A stretch of 64,000 nucleotides of DNA, from contig NZ_CP047420.1 of the NCBI RefSeq assembly GCF_009866655.1, positions 3,286,001 through 3,350,000 on the forward strand, written 5' to 3'. Both the position numbers and the translations under genes were made by a program. This document shows positions 36,754-45,870 of the stretch, one piece after another. The stretch is from Rathayibacter sp. VKM Ac-2804. Its GTDB lineage: Bacteria > Actinomycetota > Actinomycetes > Actinomycetales > Microbacteriaceae. The number at the start of each line of letters is the position of its first letter. The first letter of the stretch is position 1. A model generated the notes under the pieces. It made no database searches, was not told the DNA's origin, and saw nothing but the letters and a program-made list of their open reading frames with translations.

Positions 36754-38154
36754 ATGACTGCTGCACCGCCCACCACCGCCGCCGCCACCACCGGCCCCGC
36801 GACGACCACCCCGTCGGGCCTCACCCGCCGTCCCGGCCGCTGGATCGACGGCTGGAACCCCGAGGACCCCGCGCAGTGGCAGGCGGAGGGGCGCGGCGTC
36901 GCCGGCCGCAACCTGCGCTGGTCGATCTTCGCCGAGTTCCTCGGCTTCGTCGTCTGGCAGCTCTGGTCGGTCGTGGTCGTCCAGCTGCCCGCGGCCGGCT
37001 TCGACTTCAGCACCGGCGAGATCTTCTGGCTGATCTCGATGCCGAGCCTCGTCGGCGCGACGCTGCGCATCCCGTACACCTTCATGGTCCCCCGCTTCGG
37101 CGGACGGAACTGGACGATCGTCTCGGCCGGCCTCCTGCTCATCCCGAGCATCGGACTCGCCATCGCGGTGGGGAACCCGGACACGCCGTTCGGCGTGATG
37201 CTGCTGGTCGCCGCGCTGGCCGGCTTCGGCGGCGGCAACTTCGCCAGCTCGATGGCCAACATCACCTTCTTCTACCCGTACGCGCAGAAGGGCTACGCGC
37301 TCGGCCTGAACGCCGCGGGCGGCAACCTCGGCGCCTCGGTGGCGCAGCTGATCGTGCCGATCGCCGTCACGATCGGCGCCGCGGCGACGGTGAACCTGCC
37401 GCTCGCCGGCCTCATCTGGGTGCCGCTGATCGTCGTCGCGATGATCGGGGCCTGGAAGCGGATGGACAACCTCTCGACCGCGAAGGCCGACGTCGCCGCC
37501 TCCCTCGCCGCGCTGCGCGAGCCGCACCTCTGGCTGCTCGCGGTGCTCTACATCGGCACCTTCGGCTCGTTCATCGGCTTCGCCGGCGTCTTCCCCAAGC
37601 TGATCGTCGACACCTTCCCCGAGTTCTCCGGCTTCACCGTCGGCTCCGCGACGCTCACCCTCGCCTTCCTCGGCGCCCTGGTCGGCTCGCTCTCGCGGCC
37701 CTACGGCGGCCGGCTCGCCGACCGCTTCGGCGGCGCACCCGTGACGATCGCCGCGTTCGTCGCCATGGGCGCCGGGATCCTCTTCGTCATCGCGACGCTG
37801 CCGCTCGGCAGCTTCTGGCTGTTCCTCCTCGGCTTCCTCGTGCTGTTCGCCTCGGCGGGCATCGGCAACGGCGCGACCTACCGGATGATCCCGACCGTCT
37901 TCGCCCTGCGCGCCCGGCAGAAGGGCGACGACGGGGTCGGCGCGCAGCGCACCTCCGCCGCGGCGCTCGGCCTGATCTCGGCGATCGGCGCCTACGGCGG
38001 GTTCGTCATCCCGCAGCTGCTCGGCTACTCGAAGACGACCTTCGGCGACTACACGACGGCGCTCGGCTGGTTCGTCGCCGCCTACGCGGTGATGCTCGCG
38101 ATCACGGCGGGCGTCTACCTCCGCCTGGCCGCGAAGACGGGGACCCGGATCTGA
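36754..38154 (+). CDS. narK: nitrate/nitrite transporter, MFS (NarK/NasA type)
   Basis: A 466-residue protein with about 12 transmembrane helices after a ~55-residue Ala/Thr/Pro-rich cytosolic N-terminus. The nitrate signature motifs are 'GFGGGNFASSMANITFFYPYAQ' split near residues 160-180 and 'FASAGIGNGATYRMIP' near 370. Arg residues 'LRIPYTF' and 'GGRNWT' match the anion-binding helices. CGGAGG lies five bases before the ATG. It is 73 bases after nirD-cbiX and two bases before the nitrate reductase gene, so it should import nitrate for assimilation. Confidence 0.95.
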   Translation: MTAAPPTTAAATTGPATTTPSGLTRRPGRWIDGWNPEDPAQWQAEGRGVAGRNLRWSIFAEFLGFVVWQLWSVVVVQLPAAGFDFSTGEIFWLISMPSLVGATLRIPYTFMVPRFGGRNWTIVSAGLLLIPSIGLAIAVGNPDTPFGVMLLVAALAGFGGGNFASSMANITFFYPYAQKGYALGLNAAGGNLGASVAQLIVPIAVTIGAAATVNLPLAGLIWVPLIVVAMIGAWKRMDNLSTAKADVAASLAALREPHLWLLAVLYIGTFGSFIGFAGVFPKLIVDTFPEFSGFTVGSATLTLAFLGALVGSLSRPYGGRLADRFGGAPVTIAAFVAMGAGILFVIATLPLGSFWLFLLGFLVLFASAGIGNGATYRMIPTVFALRARQKGDDGVGAQRTSAAALGLISAIGAYGGFVIPQLLGYSKTTFGDYTTALGWFVAAYAVMLAITAGVYLRLAAKTGTRI

Positions 38155-38156
38155 CG

Positions 38157-40247
38157 ATGACCGCCGCACCCGCCCCGACCGACTCGCACTGCCCGTACTG
38201 CGCCCTGCAGTGCGCGATGACGCTGACCCGGGTCGACGACCCGACGCCGGTGAGCATCGCGGGGCGGGAGTTCCCGACCAACCGGGGCGGGCTCTGCGCG
38301 AAGGGCTGGACGGCCGCGGAGCTGCTCGCCAGCGGACAGCGGCTGCGCGCACCGCTGATGCGCGGGGCGGACGGCACCTTCACCGAGGTGACGTGGGCGG
38401 AGGCGCTCGACGCGGTCGCGGCGGCCGTCACGACGGCGCAGCAGCGGCACGGAGCGGACGCGGTCGCGGTCTTCGGCGGCGGCGGGCTGACGAACGAGAA
38501 GGCCTACCAGCTGGGCAAGTTCGCACGGGTCGCCCTCGGCACCTCGCGGATCGACTACAACGGCCGGTTCTGCATGTCCTCGGCCGCCGCCGCCGGCAAC
38601 CGGGCCTTCGGCGTCGACCGCGGGCTGCCGTTCCCGGTGACCGACCTCGACGAGGCCGACTCGATCCTGCTGCTCGGCTCGAACGTCGCGGCGACCATGC
38701 CGCCGTTCCTGGCGCACCTGGCCGGGGCGCGCTCGCGCGGCGGGCTGATCGTCGTCGATCCGCGCCGCTCCGCCACCGCCCGGCTCACCGAGGACGGTGC
38801 CGGACTGCACCTGCAGCCCGCACCCGGCACCGACCTCGCGCTGCTGCTCGGCCTCACCCACCTCGTCCTCGCTGAGGAGCTGGCCGACCGCGACTACCTC
38901 GCCGCGCGCACGACCGGGTTCGACGCGGTGCGCAGGAGCGTCGCGTCCTGGTGGCCGGAGCGCACCGCCTCCGTCACGGGCGTGCCGGCCGAGCTGCTCC
39001 GCCGCACCGCCCGCCGCCTCGCCGCCGGTCGCGCCTTCGTGCTGACCGGCCGCGGGGTCGAGCAGCACGTGGACGGCACCGACACCGCGACCGCCGCGAT
39101 CAACCTCGCGCTCGTGCTCGGGTTGGTCGGGCGGCCGGGCTCCGGCTACGGCACCCTCACCGGGCAGGGCAACGGCCAGGGCGGTCGCGAGCACGGGCAG
39201 AAGGCCGACCAGCTCCCCGGCTACCGCTCGATCCGCGACCCGGAGGCGCGGCGGCACGTCGCCGACGTCTGGGGCGTGGATCCGTCGACGATCCCCGGTC
39301 CGGGGCTGCCGGCCGTCGCACTGCTCGCCGAGCTCGGCCGCTCGGTGCACTGCCTGCTCGTGCACGGCTCGAACGTGGTCGTCTCGGCGCCCGACGTCGA
39401 CGCCGTGCGGGCCGGGCTCTCGGCGCTGGACACGCTCGTCGTCTGCGACTTCTTCCTCTCCGAGACGGCGGCCCTGGCCGACATCGTGCTGCCGGTGCCG
39501 CAGTGGGCGGAGGAGGAGGGGACGATGACGTCGCTCGAGGGCCGCGTCCTGCGCCGTCGCCGCGCGCTCGACCCGCCCGCCGGCGTCCGCAGCGAGCTGT
39601 GGATCCTGAGCGAGCTCGCCCGCCGCCTCGCCGCGCCCTCGACCTGGTCGACCGAGCCGGCGGAGGTGTTCGACGAGCTGGCCCGCGCCTCGGCCGGCGG
39701 CGTCGCGGACTACTCCGGGCTCTCGCACGCGCTGCTCGACACCGGGGTCGCCGCGTACTGGCCGTACCCCGCCGGCAGCACCGGCACTCCGCGGCTCTTC
39801 GGCGAGCGCTTCGGCCACCCCGACGGCCGGGCCAGGATGGTCGCCGTCAGCACCGCTCCCCCGGCGCCGGTCGACGTCGGCGACGAGCTGACGCTGATCA
39901 CCGGCCGCTACCTGCAGCAGTACCAGTCGGGCACGCAGACCCGGCGGGTCGCCGAGCTCGACGCGGCGCGGCCCGAGGCGCGCCTGGAGATCCACCCCGC
40001 CACCGCCTCCCGGCTCGGCGTGCGCGACGGCGGGCCGGTCTCGGTCGGCAACGCGCGCGGGGTGGTGCGGGCGCGGGCGAGCGTCACGGCCGACATCCGG
40101 CACGACACGGTCTTCCTGCCGTTCCACTACGCGGGCGAGCAGTGCGCCAACCTGCTCACCGAGGCGGTCGTCGATCCGATCTCGTCGATGCCGGAGTTCA
40201 AGCGGACGCGGGTCTGGATCCGCGCGGAAGGGGTGCTCGATGCCTGA
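38157..40247 (+). CDS. nasC: assimilatory nitrate reductase, molybdopterin catalytic subunit
   Basis: A 696-residue member of the bis-MGD molybdoenzyme family. The N-terminal [4Fe-4S] site is Cys12-x2-Cys15-x3-Cys19...Cys47 ('SHCPYCALQC', 'GLCAKGW'). The likely Mo ligand is Cys139 in 'NGRFCMSS'. 'GNGQGGREHGQKADQLPGYR' and 'ADIVLPVPQWAEEEGT' are typical of the Nas/Nap branch. The C-terminal dinucleotide-binding domain contains 'LITGRYLQQYQSGTQTRR' and 'VFLPFHYAGEQ'. No Tat signal, so it is cytosolic and assimilatory. The start lies two bases after the narK stop; the end overlaps the next gene by eight bases. Confidence 0.95.
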   Translation: MTAAPAPTDSHCPYCALQCAMTLTRVDDPTPVSIAGREFPTNRGGLCAKGWTAAELLASGQRLRAPLMRGADGTFTEVTWAEALDAVAAAVTTAQQRHGADAVAVFGGGGLTNEKAYQLGKFARVALGTSRIDYNGRFCMSSAAAAGNRAFGVDRGLPFPVTDLDEADSILLLGSNVAATMPPFLAHLAGARSRGGLIVVDPRRSATARLTEDGAGLHLQPAPGTDLALLLGLTHLVLAEELADRDYLAARTTGFDAVRRSVASWWPERTASVTGVPAELLRRTARRLAAGRAFVLTGRGVEQHVDGTDTATAAINLALVLGLVGRPGSGYGTLTGQGNGQGGREHGQKADQLPGYRSIRDPEARRHVADVWGVDPSTIPGPGLPAVALLAELGRSVHCLLVHGSNVVVSAPDVDAVRAGLSALDTLVVCDFFLSETAALADIVLPVPQWAEEEGTMTSLEGRVLRRRRALDPPAGVRSELWILSELARRLAAPSTWSTEPAEVFDELARASAGGVADYSGLSHALLDTGVAAYWPYPAGSTGTPRLFGERFGHPDGRARMVAVSTAPPAPVDVGDELTLITGRYLQQYQSGTQTRRVAELDAARPEARLEIHPATASRLGVRDGGPVSVGNARGVVRARASVTADIRHDTVFLPFHYAGEQCANLLTEAVVDPISSMPEFKRTRVWIRAEGVLDA

Positions 40248-41856
40248 GCGGACGACGGCCGAGAACGGGATCGCCGCGCCCGAGCGGGTCGTCCTGCTCG
40301 GCTACGGACCGGTGGGCGCGCGCTTCGTCGAGGAGCTGCTGCCGGCTGTCCGCGCCGGGTCGGTCGCGCTGACCGTGGTCGGCGCCGAGCCCGCGGACGC
40401 CTACAACCGCGTGCTGCTGGCCGAGTACGCCGTCGGCCGGGCGACCCGCGAGCGGCTCGATCTCGGGGACCGCGCCACGGCCGAGGCGGCGGGCGTGGTC
40501 TTCCGGCTCGGTGCCGCCGCCGTCGGCCTCGACCGCGCGCGCGGGGTCGTCCGCCTGCACGACGACGAGCGGCTCCCCTACGACCGCCTGGTCTTCGCGA
40601 CCGGCGCCCGGGCGAACGTGCCGACCCTCGTCGGGATGGAGCGCTCGCGGCGCGACCGGCGGGTGCGCTCGGCGCTGCCCGCGACGCTCGATCAGGGCGC
40701 GAGCCCGCTGCCCGAGCGCGTCGTCGCACTGCGCGACCTCGACGACGCGCACGTCGTGCTCGACGCGGTGCGCGCCCGCTCCCGCATCGTGGTGCTCGGC
40801 GCCGGAGTGCTCGGGGTCGAGTTCGCGCTCGCGGCAGCCGAGCAGGGCGCCGACGTCGTGGTCGTCTACCACGGCGACATCCCGATGGGGCGGAACCTCG
40901 ACCACGGCGGCGGGCGGATGCTCGCCGCGGCCGCCCGCGCCGCCGGCGTCGACATGGTGTCGCACGCCCGCTCCGAGAGCATCCTGCTCGCCCACGACGA
41001 CCTCGGGCGCGCGCACTTCCAGGCACTGGTCTGCGCGGACGGCAAGCAGATCGAGGGTGATCTGCTCGTGCTCTCCTGCGGTGTCGGAGCGCGCACCGAG
41101 CTCGCGGCGAGCGCCGACCTCGCGGTCTCCACCGGGATCCTCGTCGACGAGCACCAGCGCAGCTGGACGGATCCGCGCGTCTTCGCGATCGGCGACTGCG
41201 CCCATGTCGCGACCCGCGGCTCGGTGCTGCCGGACGGGCGCGTGCCCGGCGGCCCGAGCGGGCTGATCGGGCCGGGCTGGCAGCAGGCCGACCGCCTCGC
41301 GGCCCGCATCGTCGCGGAGGCGGCGGGTCGCGTCGCCGACGAGCGCGTGCCGGCCGCGCGCCCCGCCGTGGTGATGCTGAAGGCCGAGGGCGTCGATCTC
41401 GTGGCGGGCGGCGACCCGACGGCCGAGCCCTGGGACGCCTGCGACGGCGTCCCGCACCCCGAGGTGACCGTGTGGGCGGACCCCGCCCGGGGCGGCTACG
41501 CCAAGCTCGTCACGGTCGGCGGAGTGCTGCGCGGCTTCGTGTCGGTCGGCCTGCCGCGGGTCGGCGCCGAGCTGACGCTCCTGTTCGAGCGCGGCTCCGA
41601 GCTGCCGGCCGACCGCTCGAGCCTGCTGCGGCTGGATGCTCCGGACGCGGGAGCGGCGCCGACCGGCGACCCGTTCGCTCCGGACGCGACGGTCTGCTGG
41701 TGCAACGGCGTCTCGGCCGGCACGATCGCGGACGCGGCCGCCGCGGGCCACGACACCGTCGCCTGCATCGGCTCGGCCACCCGCGCCGGCACCGGCTGCG
41801 GCGGCTGCACGGGCCGGATCGCGGAGCTGCTGGCCCGCACGGCCGTCCCGGCCTGA
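40240..41856 (+). CDS. nitrate reductase electron-transfer subunit: FAD/NAD(P)H oxidoreductase with C-terminal BFD [2Fe-2S] domain
   Basis: A 538-residue flavoprotein. The first Rossmann motif is 'VVLLGYGPVGARFVEEL' and the second 'IVVLGAGVLGVEFALAAAEQGADVVVV'. 'VFAIGDCAHV' marks the FAD-binding end. The last 60 residues are a BFD-like [2Fe-2S] domain: 'VCWCNGVSAGTI' and 'GTGCGGC'. It resembles the N-terminal part of NirB and NasB, and should deliver NAD(P)H electrons to the molybdenum subunit. The eight-base overlap with nasC implies coupling. The second Rossmann domain is preceded by an odd Arg-rich insertion ('GMERSRRDRRVRSALPATLDQG'). Confidence 0.9.
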   Translation: MPERTTAENGIAAPERVVLLGYGPVGARFVEELLPAVRAGSVALTVVGAEPADAYNRVLLAEYAVGRATRERLDLGDRATAEAAGVVFRLGAAAVGLDRARGVVRLHDDERLPYDRLVFATGARANVPTLVGMERSRRDRRVRSALPATLDQGASPLPERVVALRDLDDAHVVLDAVRARSRIVVLGAGVLGVEFALAAAEQGADVVVVYHGDIPMGRNLDHGGGRMLAAAARAAGVDMVSHARSESILLAHDDLGRAHFQALVCADGKQIEGDLLVLSCGVGARTELAASADLAVSTGILVDEHQRSWTDPRVFAIGDCAHVATRGSVLPDGRVPGGPSGLIGPGWQQADRLAARIVAEAAGRVADERVPAARPAVVMLKAEGVDLVAGGDPTAEPWDACDGVPHPEVTVWADPARGGYAKLVTVGGVLRGFVSVGLPRVGAELTLLFERGSELPADRSSLLRLDAPDAGAAPTGDPFAPDATVCWCNGVSAGTIADAAAAGHDTVACIGSATRAGTGCGGCTGRIAELLARTAVPA

Positions 41857-42282
41857 GAGCCGGCGACGGCGCCGCCCCGCCGTCGGACGGATCCTGCCGC
41901 CTCGGACGCCGCGGACCAGCAGAGGACGTCCCACGGGCTCGACCCCGGGCCGCCCAGGCGGTCGCGTCCAGCGCCTCCGCGAGGCGCCGCGTCACTCGCC
42001 GAGCGGATGCGGGAGGACGAGCACGAACGGACCCGAATCGGGCCCCGGTTCCCGCGTGCACCCCCGCCGGCGTCTCCTGACTCAGAGGGCACGACGCGAG
42101 TGGACCCGAACCGGGCGCCGGAGGCTCTGCAGAACCCGCTGCGCGTCGTCTCGCCCGCTGCGCCCTGCACGAGGGGACCCGAACGGGGCATCGGCAGAGG
42201 TGCTCGCCACTTTCTGCTGCTTCAGCCCCCGATCACCAGCAGAAAGTGCCGAACGGATCGTTGAGATCCGAGGCTCGCGCGC
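41857..42282. other. gene-free 426-base gap with repeat remnants
   Basis: The gap separates two convergent operons. 41966-41995 is a copy (29 of 30 bases) of 42322-42351, the 3' part of the neighbouring coiled-coil gene. 42015-42195 contains three family D pieces ('acgaacggacccgaa', 'gagtggacccgaaccgggc', 'ggacccgaacggggc'). A 12-base inverted repeat, CACTTTCTGCTG (42208-42219) and CAGCAGAAAGTG (42237-42248), lies 35 bases beyond the stop of the coiled-coil gene and could end its transcript. No credible gene. Confidence 0.7.
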
Positions 42283-42753
42283 TCAGTCGGCGGCGGGGGC
42301 CGAATCGAGCTGCTCGGCGGAGTCCAGCGCCTCCGCGAGGCGCCGGGTCACCGCGCGCAGCTCGAGCTCGGCGCCGCGGACGCGCTCCTCGAGGTCGGCC
42401 GTCCGCGATTCGCCCGCGGTGAGCAGCGGCGGCGTGACGGCCAGCGACTCCTCGGTCTCGCGGCGCAGCTCCGCCAGCGCGGCCCGGTCCTCGTCGAGGG
42501 CCGAGCGCAGCCCGGCCGTCTCCTCGCGCAGCGCCGCGTTCTCCGCGCGCACCGCCGCGAGCTCCTCCCGCAGCCCCGCGAGCTCGCCGCGGACGCCCGC
42601 GACCTCCTCGCGCACCTCCTCGGTGCGCAGCCGCGCCTGCTCGAAGTACGGCGCGACCATCCGGTGCACCGCCTCGCGCAGCGCGACGCCGCCCCGGCCG
42701 AAGCGGGTCGGCGCGGAGGCGGGGTCGGCCCTGAAGTCGTGGTCGTCGGTCAT
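42283..42753 (-). CDS. coiled-coil protein of glycosyltransferase operon
   Basis: A 156-residue acidic protein. Residues ~25-145 are heptad-like, rich in Glu/Leu/Ala/Arg ('EEVREEVAGVRGELAGLREELAAVRAENAALREE' in overlapping pieces), which predicts a long coiled coil. No signal peptide. Its ATG overlaps the stop of the glycosyltransferase gene by four bases (ATGA), so it is the third gene of a coupled operon. It may organise or oligomerise the two transferases; that is inference from context only. Confidence 0.75.
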   Translation of the reverse strand: MTDDHDFRADPASAPTRFGRGGVALREAVHRMVAPYFEQARLRTEEVREEVAGVRGELAGLREELAAVRAENAALREETAGLRSALDEDRAALAELRRETEESLAVTPPLLTAGESRTADLEERVRGAELELRAVTRRLAEALDSAEQLDSAPAAD

Positions 42754-44024
42754 TCGTCGTCCCGTCCCGAGAAGCGGCGGTGGAGCACGTCCATCGCGCG
42801 GTGGTCCTTGTCCATGATCTCGGCCTCGAGGGCCGTGTCGGCCACGCGCTCGGCGAGGCCCGGTCGCGAGCGGCGCTCCAGCGACCGCTCGAGCAGCTCG
42901 ATCGAGCGCTCGAACGAGAGCGGTCCGCGGGCCGCCGCGCGCCCCCGCCGGCCGAGGGCCTCGAGGTCGGTCGCGCCCGTCACCACGTCGCTCATCGCCT
43001 CGAGCAGCGCGGGCGCCGAGCGGCGGATCTTGACGCAGTCGACCCCGTCGACGAGGAACTCGGCGACTCCGCTGGCGGCGGTCACGATCGGCACGCAGCC
43101 GGCCGCGGCCGCCTCCACCGGCGCGACGCCGAAGGGCTCGCCCGCCCAGGTGGGGAAGAGGAAGGCGTCGGCGCGGCCGTGCGCGGCCAGCACCTCGTCG
43201 CGGGGGCGCGCCCCGTGGAAGGTCAGGACGCCCTCGAGCCCCAGCGACTCGGCCCGGGCACGATAGCCGTCCACGTCGCCGTCGCCGTAGAGGTCGACCC
43301 GGAAGTCGCGGGTGCGCTCCGCGAGCGCGGCCGACGCCTCGAGCACGAGATCGACGCCCTTGTGCTCGCCGAGCGACGCCGCGAAGGTGAAGCGCGTGAC
43401 GCCGCCCTCCCGGTACTCCCGCGGGCCGTCGTCGGCGGGCACGACGACGCCGCGGCCGATCACCTCGACCTCGCCGAGCTCGAGCCCGCCCGCCTCGATC
43501 GCCTCGACGAGCGAGCGGCTCACCGCCACGATCTCGCCGCGGTCGAAGTGGTCGACCCGGTCGGCTCCGTAGACCGACAGCACCCTGGCCGAGAGCCCGT
43601 CGACGAGCGCGTTCGGCGTGCGGTCGCCGAGGTTCCACATCCAGCCCGCCTCGACCCGGCGCAGCAGGTCGACGATCGCGAGCCCGCCGATCCCGAGCAG
43701 GTTGAAGGCGACCACGTGCGTCGGGGCGAAGTCGCGCAGCTCCTCGAGCAGGATCCGGGTGTTCTCGAACCGCGACACCGCGCTCTCGTGGTGCATCAGC
43801 TGGGCGATCTCGCCGCCGGTCTGCGGCAGCGGGAAGTAGGTGCGCAGGCTCAGCGTGCGGTGCACCTCGACGCCGGACGGCTCGGGCGGCAGGTAGGTCG
43901 GCGTGGTCAGCACCCGCACGTCGTGGCCGCGCGCGGCCATCGCCTCCGCGACGCGGGCGCAGGTCATCTCGTAGCCGCCGAGCACCTGCGGCGGGTAGAG
44001 GTTGCTGAGGAAGAGGAGTCTCAT
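42750..44024 (-). CDS. glycosyltransferase family 4
   Basis: A 424-residue GT-B enzyme. The N-terminal domain begins 'MRLLFLSNLYPPQVLGGYEMTCAR', with the Gly-rich loop of acceptor-binding GT4 domains. The donor-binding half has 'FTFAASLGEHKGVDLVLEA', 'FHGARPRDEVLAAHGRADAFLFPTWAGEPFGVAPVEAAAAG' in overlapping pieces; the E-x7-E motif of retaining GT4 enzymes lies in 'EPFGVAPVEA'. No membrane segment. It overlaps both neighbours by four bases. It probably adds a sugar in cell-envelope polysaccharide or glycolipid synthesis; the product is not predictable. Confidence 0.92.
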   Translation of the reverse strand: MRLLFLSNLYPPQVLGGYEMTCARVAEAMAARGHDVRVLTTPTYLPPEPSGVEVHRTLSLRTYFPLPQTGGEIAQLMHHESAVSRFENTRILLEELRDFAPTHVVAFNLLGIGGLAIVDLLRRVEAGWMWNLGDRTPNALVDGLSARVLSVYGADRVDHFDRGEIVAVSRSLVEAIEAGGLELGEVEVIGRGVVVPADDGPREYREGGVTRFTFAASLGEHKGVDLVLEASAALAERTRDFRVDLYGDGDVDGYRARAESLGLEGVLTFHGARPRDEVLAAHGRADAFLFPTWAGEPFGVAPVEAAAAGCVPIVTAASGVAEFLVDGVDCVKIRRSAPALLEAMSDVVTGATDLEALGRRGRAAARGPLSFERSIELLERSLERRSRPGLAERVADTALEAEIMDKDHRAMDVLHRRFSGRDDE

Positions 44025-45052
44025 GCGGTCGCCCCCTGCCGGGCGGCGTCCGCGGCGATGCGGGCGGTGACCTCGGGCGTGTAGCTGGCGCCGGCCTGGC
44101 GGTCGTTGCCGCCGTCCCAGTAGTTGACGAGATAGAGGCCGGTCTGCTGCGTGCGCGGGACGAACGGGAAGAGCTCGGCCGCCGGCTCGATCTGCGCGAC
44201 GCGGTAGCCCGCGTCCACCGCGCGCACGTGCAGCCAGATGTCGTCGGCGTCGGGGGCGACCTCGCGGAAGGCGTCGCCGTGCTCCGCGATCGCGACCATC
44301 AGCTCGCTCGGGAACAGCTGCCCCGACACCGACGTGCCGAAGACGTCGAACGAAGCCCGCGTGTCCGCGACCGGCGGCCAGCTCGTGTACGGAGCGACGA
44401 CGCCGTCGGCGACGAGCACCCGGTGCGCGCGGTAGCAGAGCACCGTCTCGCGCGGATAGCGCGAGCGGGCGTCGAGCAGGCCGCGGAGCCAGGTGCGCGG
44501 ATAGACGATGTCGTCGTCGGAGGTGACCAGGTCGCGCTCGCCCGCCCGCCCGGAGAGCAGGTGCGGGTAGTACTTGGTGTGCACGCGGTAGCCGTCGACC
44601 AGCCGGATCTCGAGGCCGCGGCGGCGCAGGCGGCGGAGGCTCGCGGGCAGCGCGGCGAACAGCGCGGGATCGTCGAGCCAGAGCACCAGCCGGGCCGGGC
44701 GGACGGTCCCGCGGGCGATCGACTCGATCGCCACGTGGACGCGCTGGATGCGCTCGCCGTGGGTGGTCATCGTGACGACGACCTCGCCGGCCGGGTCGAC
44801 GACCGGGCGGCGGGAGACGCGGTTGGCGAGGTCGAGGCCGAGCAGCTCGCGGCGGAAGGCGAGCGAGCGCGGGTGGTCGATCGGGCGGGCGGCGACGGCC
44901 GCGGCGCGGCGCGCGCGGAGGCTCTGCGGCGCGGATCGCGCACCGCGCGCGAGGCGGAGCAGGCGGGTGCGCGGGCGGATCCGGGCCCCCAGCGCGGCGA
45001 GGCGCGTGCGGGGCCGGAGACGTCGGCCGAGCGCGGCGAGGGCGGGATGCAT
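44021..45052 (-). CDS. GT-A type glycosyltransferase-like protein
   Basis: A 343-residue protein. After an Arg-rich, basic N-terminus (~75 residues, could sit on the membrane surface) comes a GT-A-like domain: 'VVVTMTTHGERIQRVHVAIESI', 'RLVLWLDD', and the metal-binding D-D-D in 'LVTSDDDIVYPRTWL' near residue 195. 'DADDIWLHVRAV' near 285 is a second acidic site. The pattern fits bacterial sugar-transfer proteins annotated as glycosyltransferases, family not certain (GT2/GT32-like). TATCCT lies six bases before the ATG, so this first gene of the three-gene operon may be leaderless. Confidence 0.8.
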   Translation of the reverse strand: MHPALAALGRRLRPRTRLAALGARIRPRTRLLRLARGARSAPQSLRARRAAAVAARPIDHPRSLAFRRELLGLDLANRVSRRPVVDPAGEVVVTMTTHGERIQRVHVAIESIARGTVRPARLVLWLDDPALFAALPASLRRLRRRGLEIRLVDGYRVHTKYYPHLLSGRAGERDLVTSDDDIVYPRTWLRGLLDARSRYPRETVLCYRAHRVLVADGVVAPYTSWPPVADTRASFDVFGTSVSGQLFPSELMVAIAEHGDAFREVAPDADDIWLHVRAVDAGYRVAQIEPAAELFPFVPRTQQTGLYLVNYWDGGNDRQAGASYTPEVTARIAADAARQGATA

Positions 45053-45091
45053 CGATCCAGGATAGTCAGGCGCCCCTGGACGCCCGTGGTC

Positions 45092-45772
45092 TCAGCGGCC
45101 GCCGACGACCGCGTAGGCCCGCACCGGGAAGGTGCCGAAGCCGCTCACCTTGGGCGGCACCGCGGTGAAGCGGGCGCCCGTGGCGGGGAGCTGCTCGAGG
45201 CCGGTGAGGTGCTCGACGACGTGCACTCCCGCGGCGAGGAGCAGGCTGTGGGCGGGCCGCTCGCCGACGCCCTCGACGTCGTCGATGTTGAGCGAGTCGA
45301 TCCCGACGAGCACCGCGCCGCCCGCGATCAGCGCCTCGGCGCCGGCCGCCGTGAGGAAGGGCGCGCCGCTCGCGTACCCGGGCGTGGCGAAGTGCGCGTC
45401 CCAGCCGGTCGAGAGCAGCACGGCGGCGCCGGAGACGTCGAGGCCGTCGAGCGCGTCGCGGCCGATCCCGCGCTGTCCTGCCGCGCGCGCGTCGACGACG
45501 ACGGCGGGGAGGTCGACCAGCGTCTCGAGGTCGAGTCCGGCCAGGTCGGCGCCGCCCTCGTAGCGGTGGAACGGGCTGTCGAGGTAGGTGCCGGTGTTGC
45601 CGATCATCTCGATGACGTCCATCGCGAACTCGGTGCCCGGGGCGTACGCGGCGCGCGAGTCCTCCCGCGTGAGGTGCGGCCGGATCCGCGGGGCGGGCAG
45701 ACCGGGGTAGGTCACCAGGCCGTCCGCGACGGTGTGGCTGAGATCGACGAGGCGGCGCGCGGAGGAGATCAT
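45092..45772 (-). CDS. cyclase-family metal-dependent hydrolase (arylformamidase-like)
   Basis: A 226-residue protein of the Cyclase/KynB family. The metal-binding motif is 'TGTYLDSPFHRYEGG' (D-x-P-x-H) near residue 60. 'LVDLSHTVADGLVTYPGLP' opens the domain and 'VLLSTGWDAHFATPGY' and 'LVGIDSLNIDD' are the conserved core strands. Relatives hydrolyse N-formylkynurenine, isatin or similar ring amides. No tryptophan-catabolic genes are adjacent, so the substrate is open. The start is ATG 45772. Confidence 0.88.
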   Translation of the reverse strand: MISSARRLVDLSHTVADGLVTYPGLPAPRIRPHLTREDSRAAYAPGTEFAMDVIEMIGNTGTYLDSPFHRYEGGADLAGLDLETLVDLPAVVVDARAAGQRGIGRDALDGLDVSGAAVLLSTGWDAHFATPGYASGAPFLTAAGAEALIAGGAVLVGIDSLNIDDVEGVGERPAHSLLLAAGVHVVEHLTGLEQLPATGARFTAVPPKVSGFGTFPVRAYAVVGGR

Positions 45773-45870
45773 GCCTCCGATCGTCGCAGTGGCAGGATCA
45801 TCGCGTCCCTCGAAGAACTGCCACGGGCCGCCGGAGGAGCGCCAGTCCGCACGCACCTCCGGCTCCGCCG

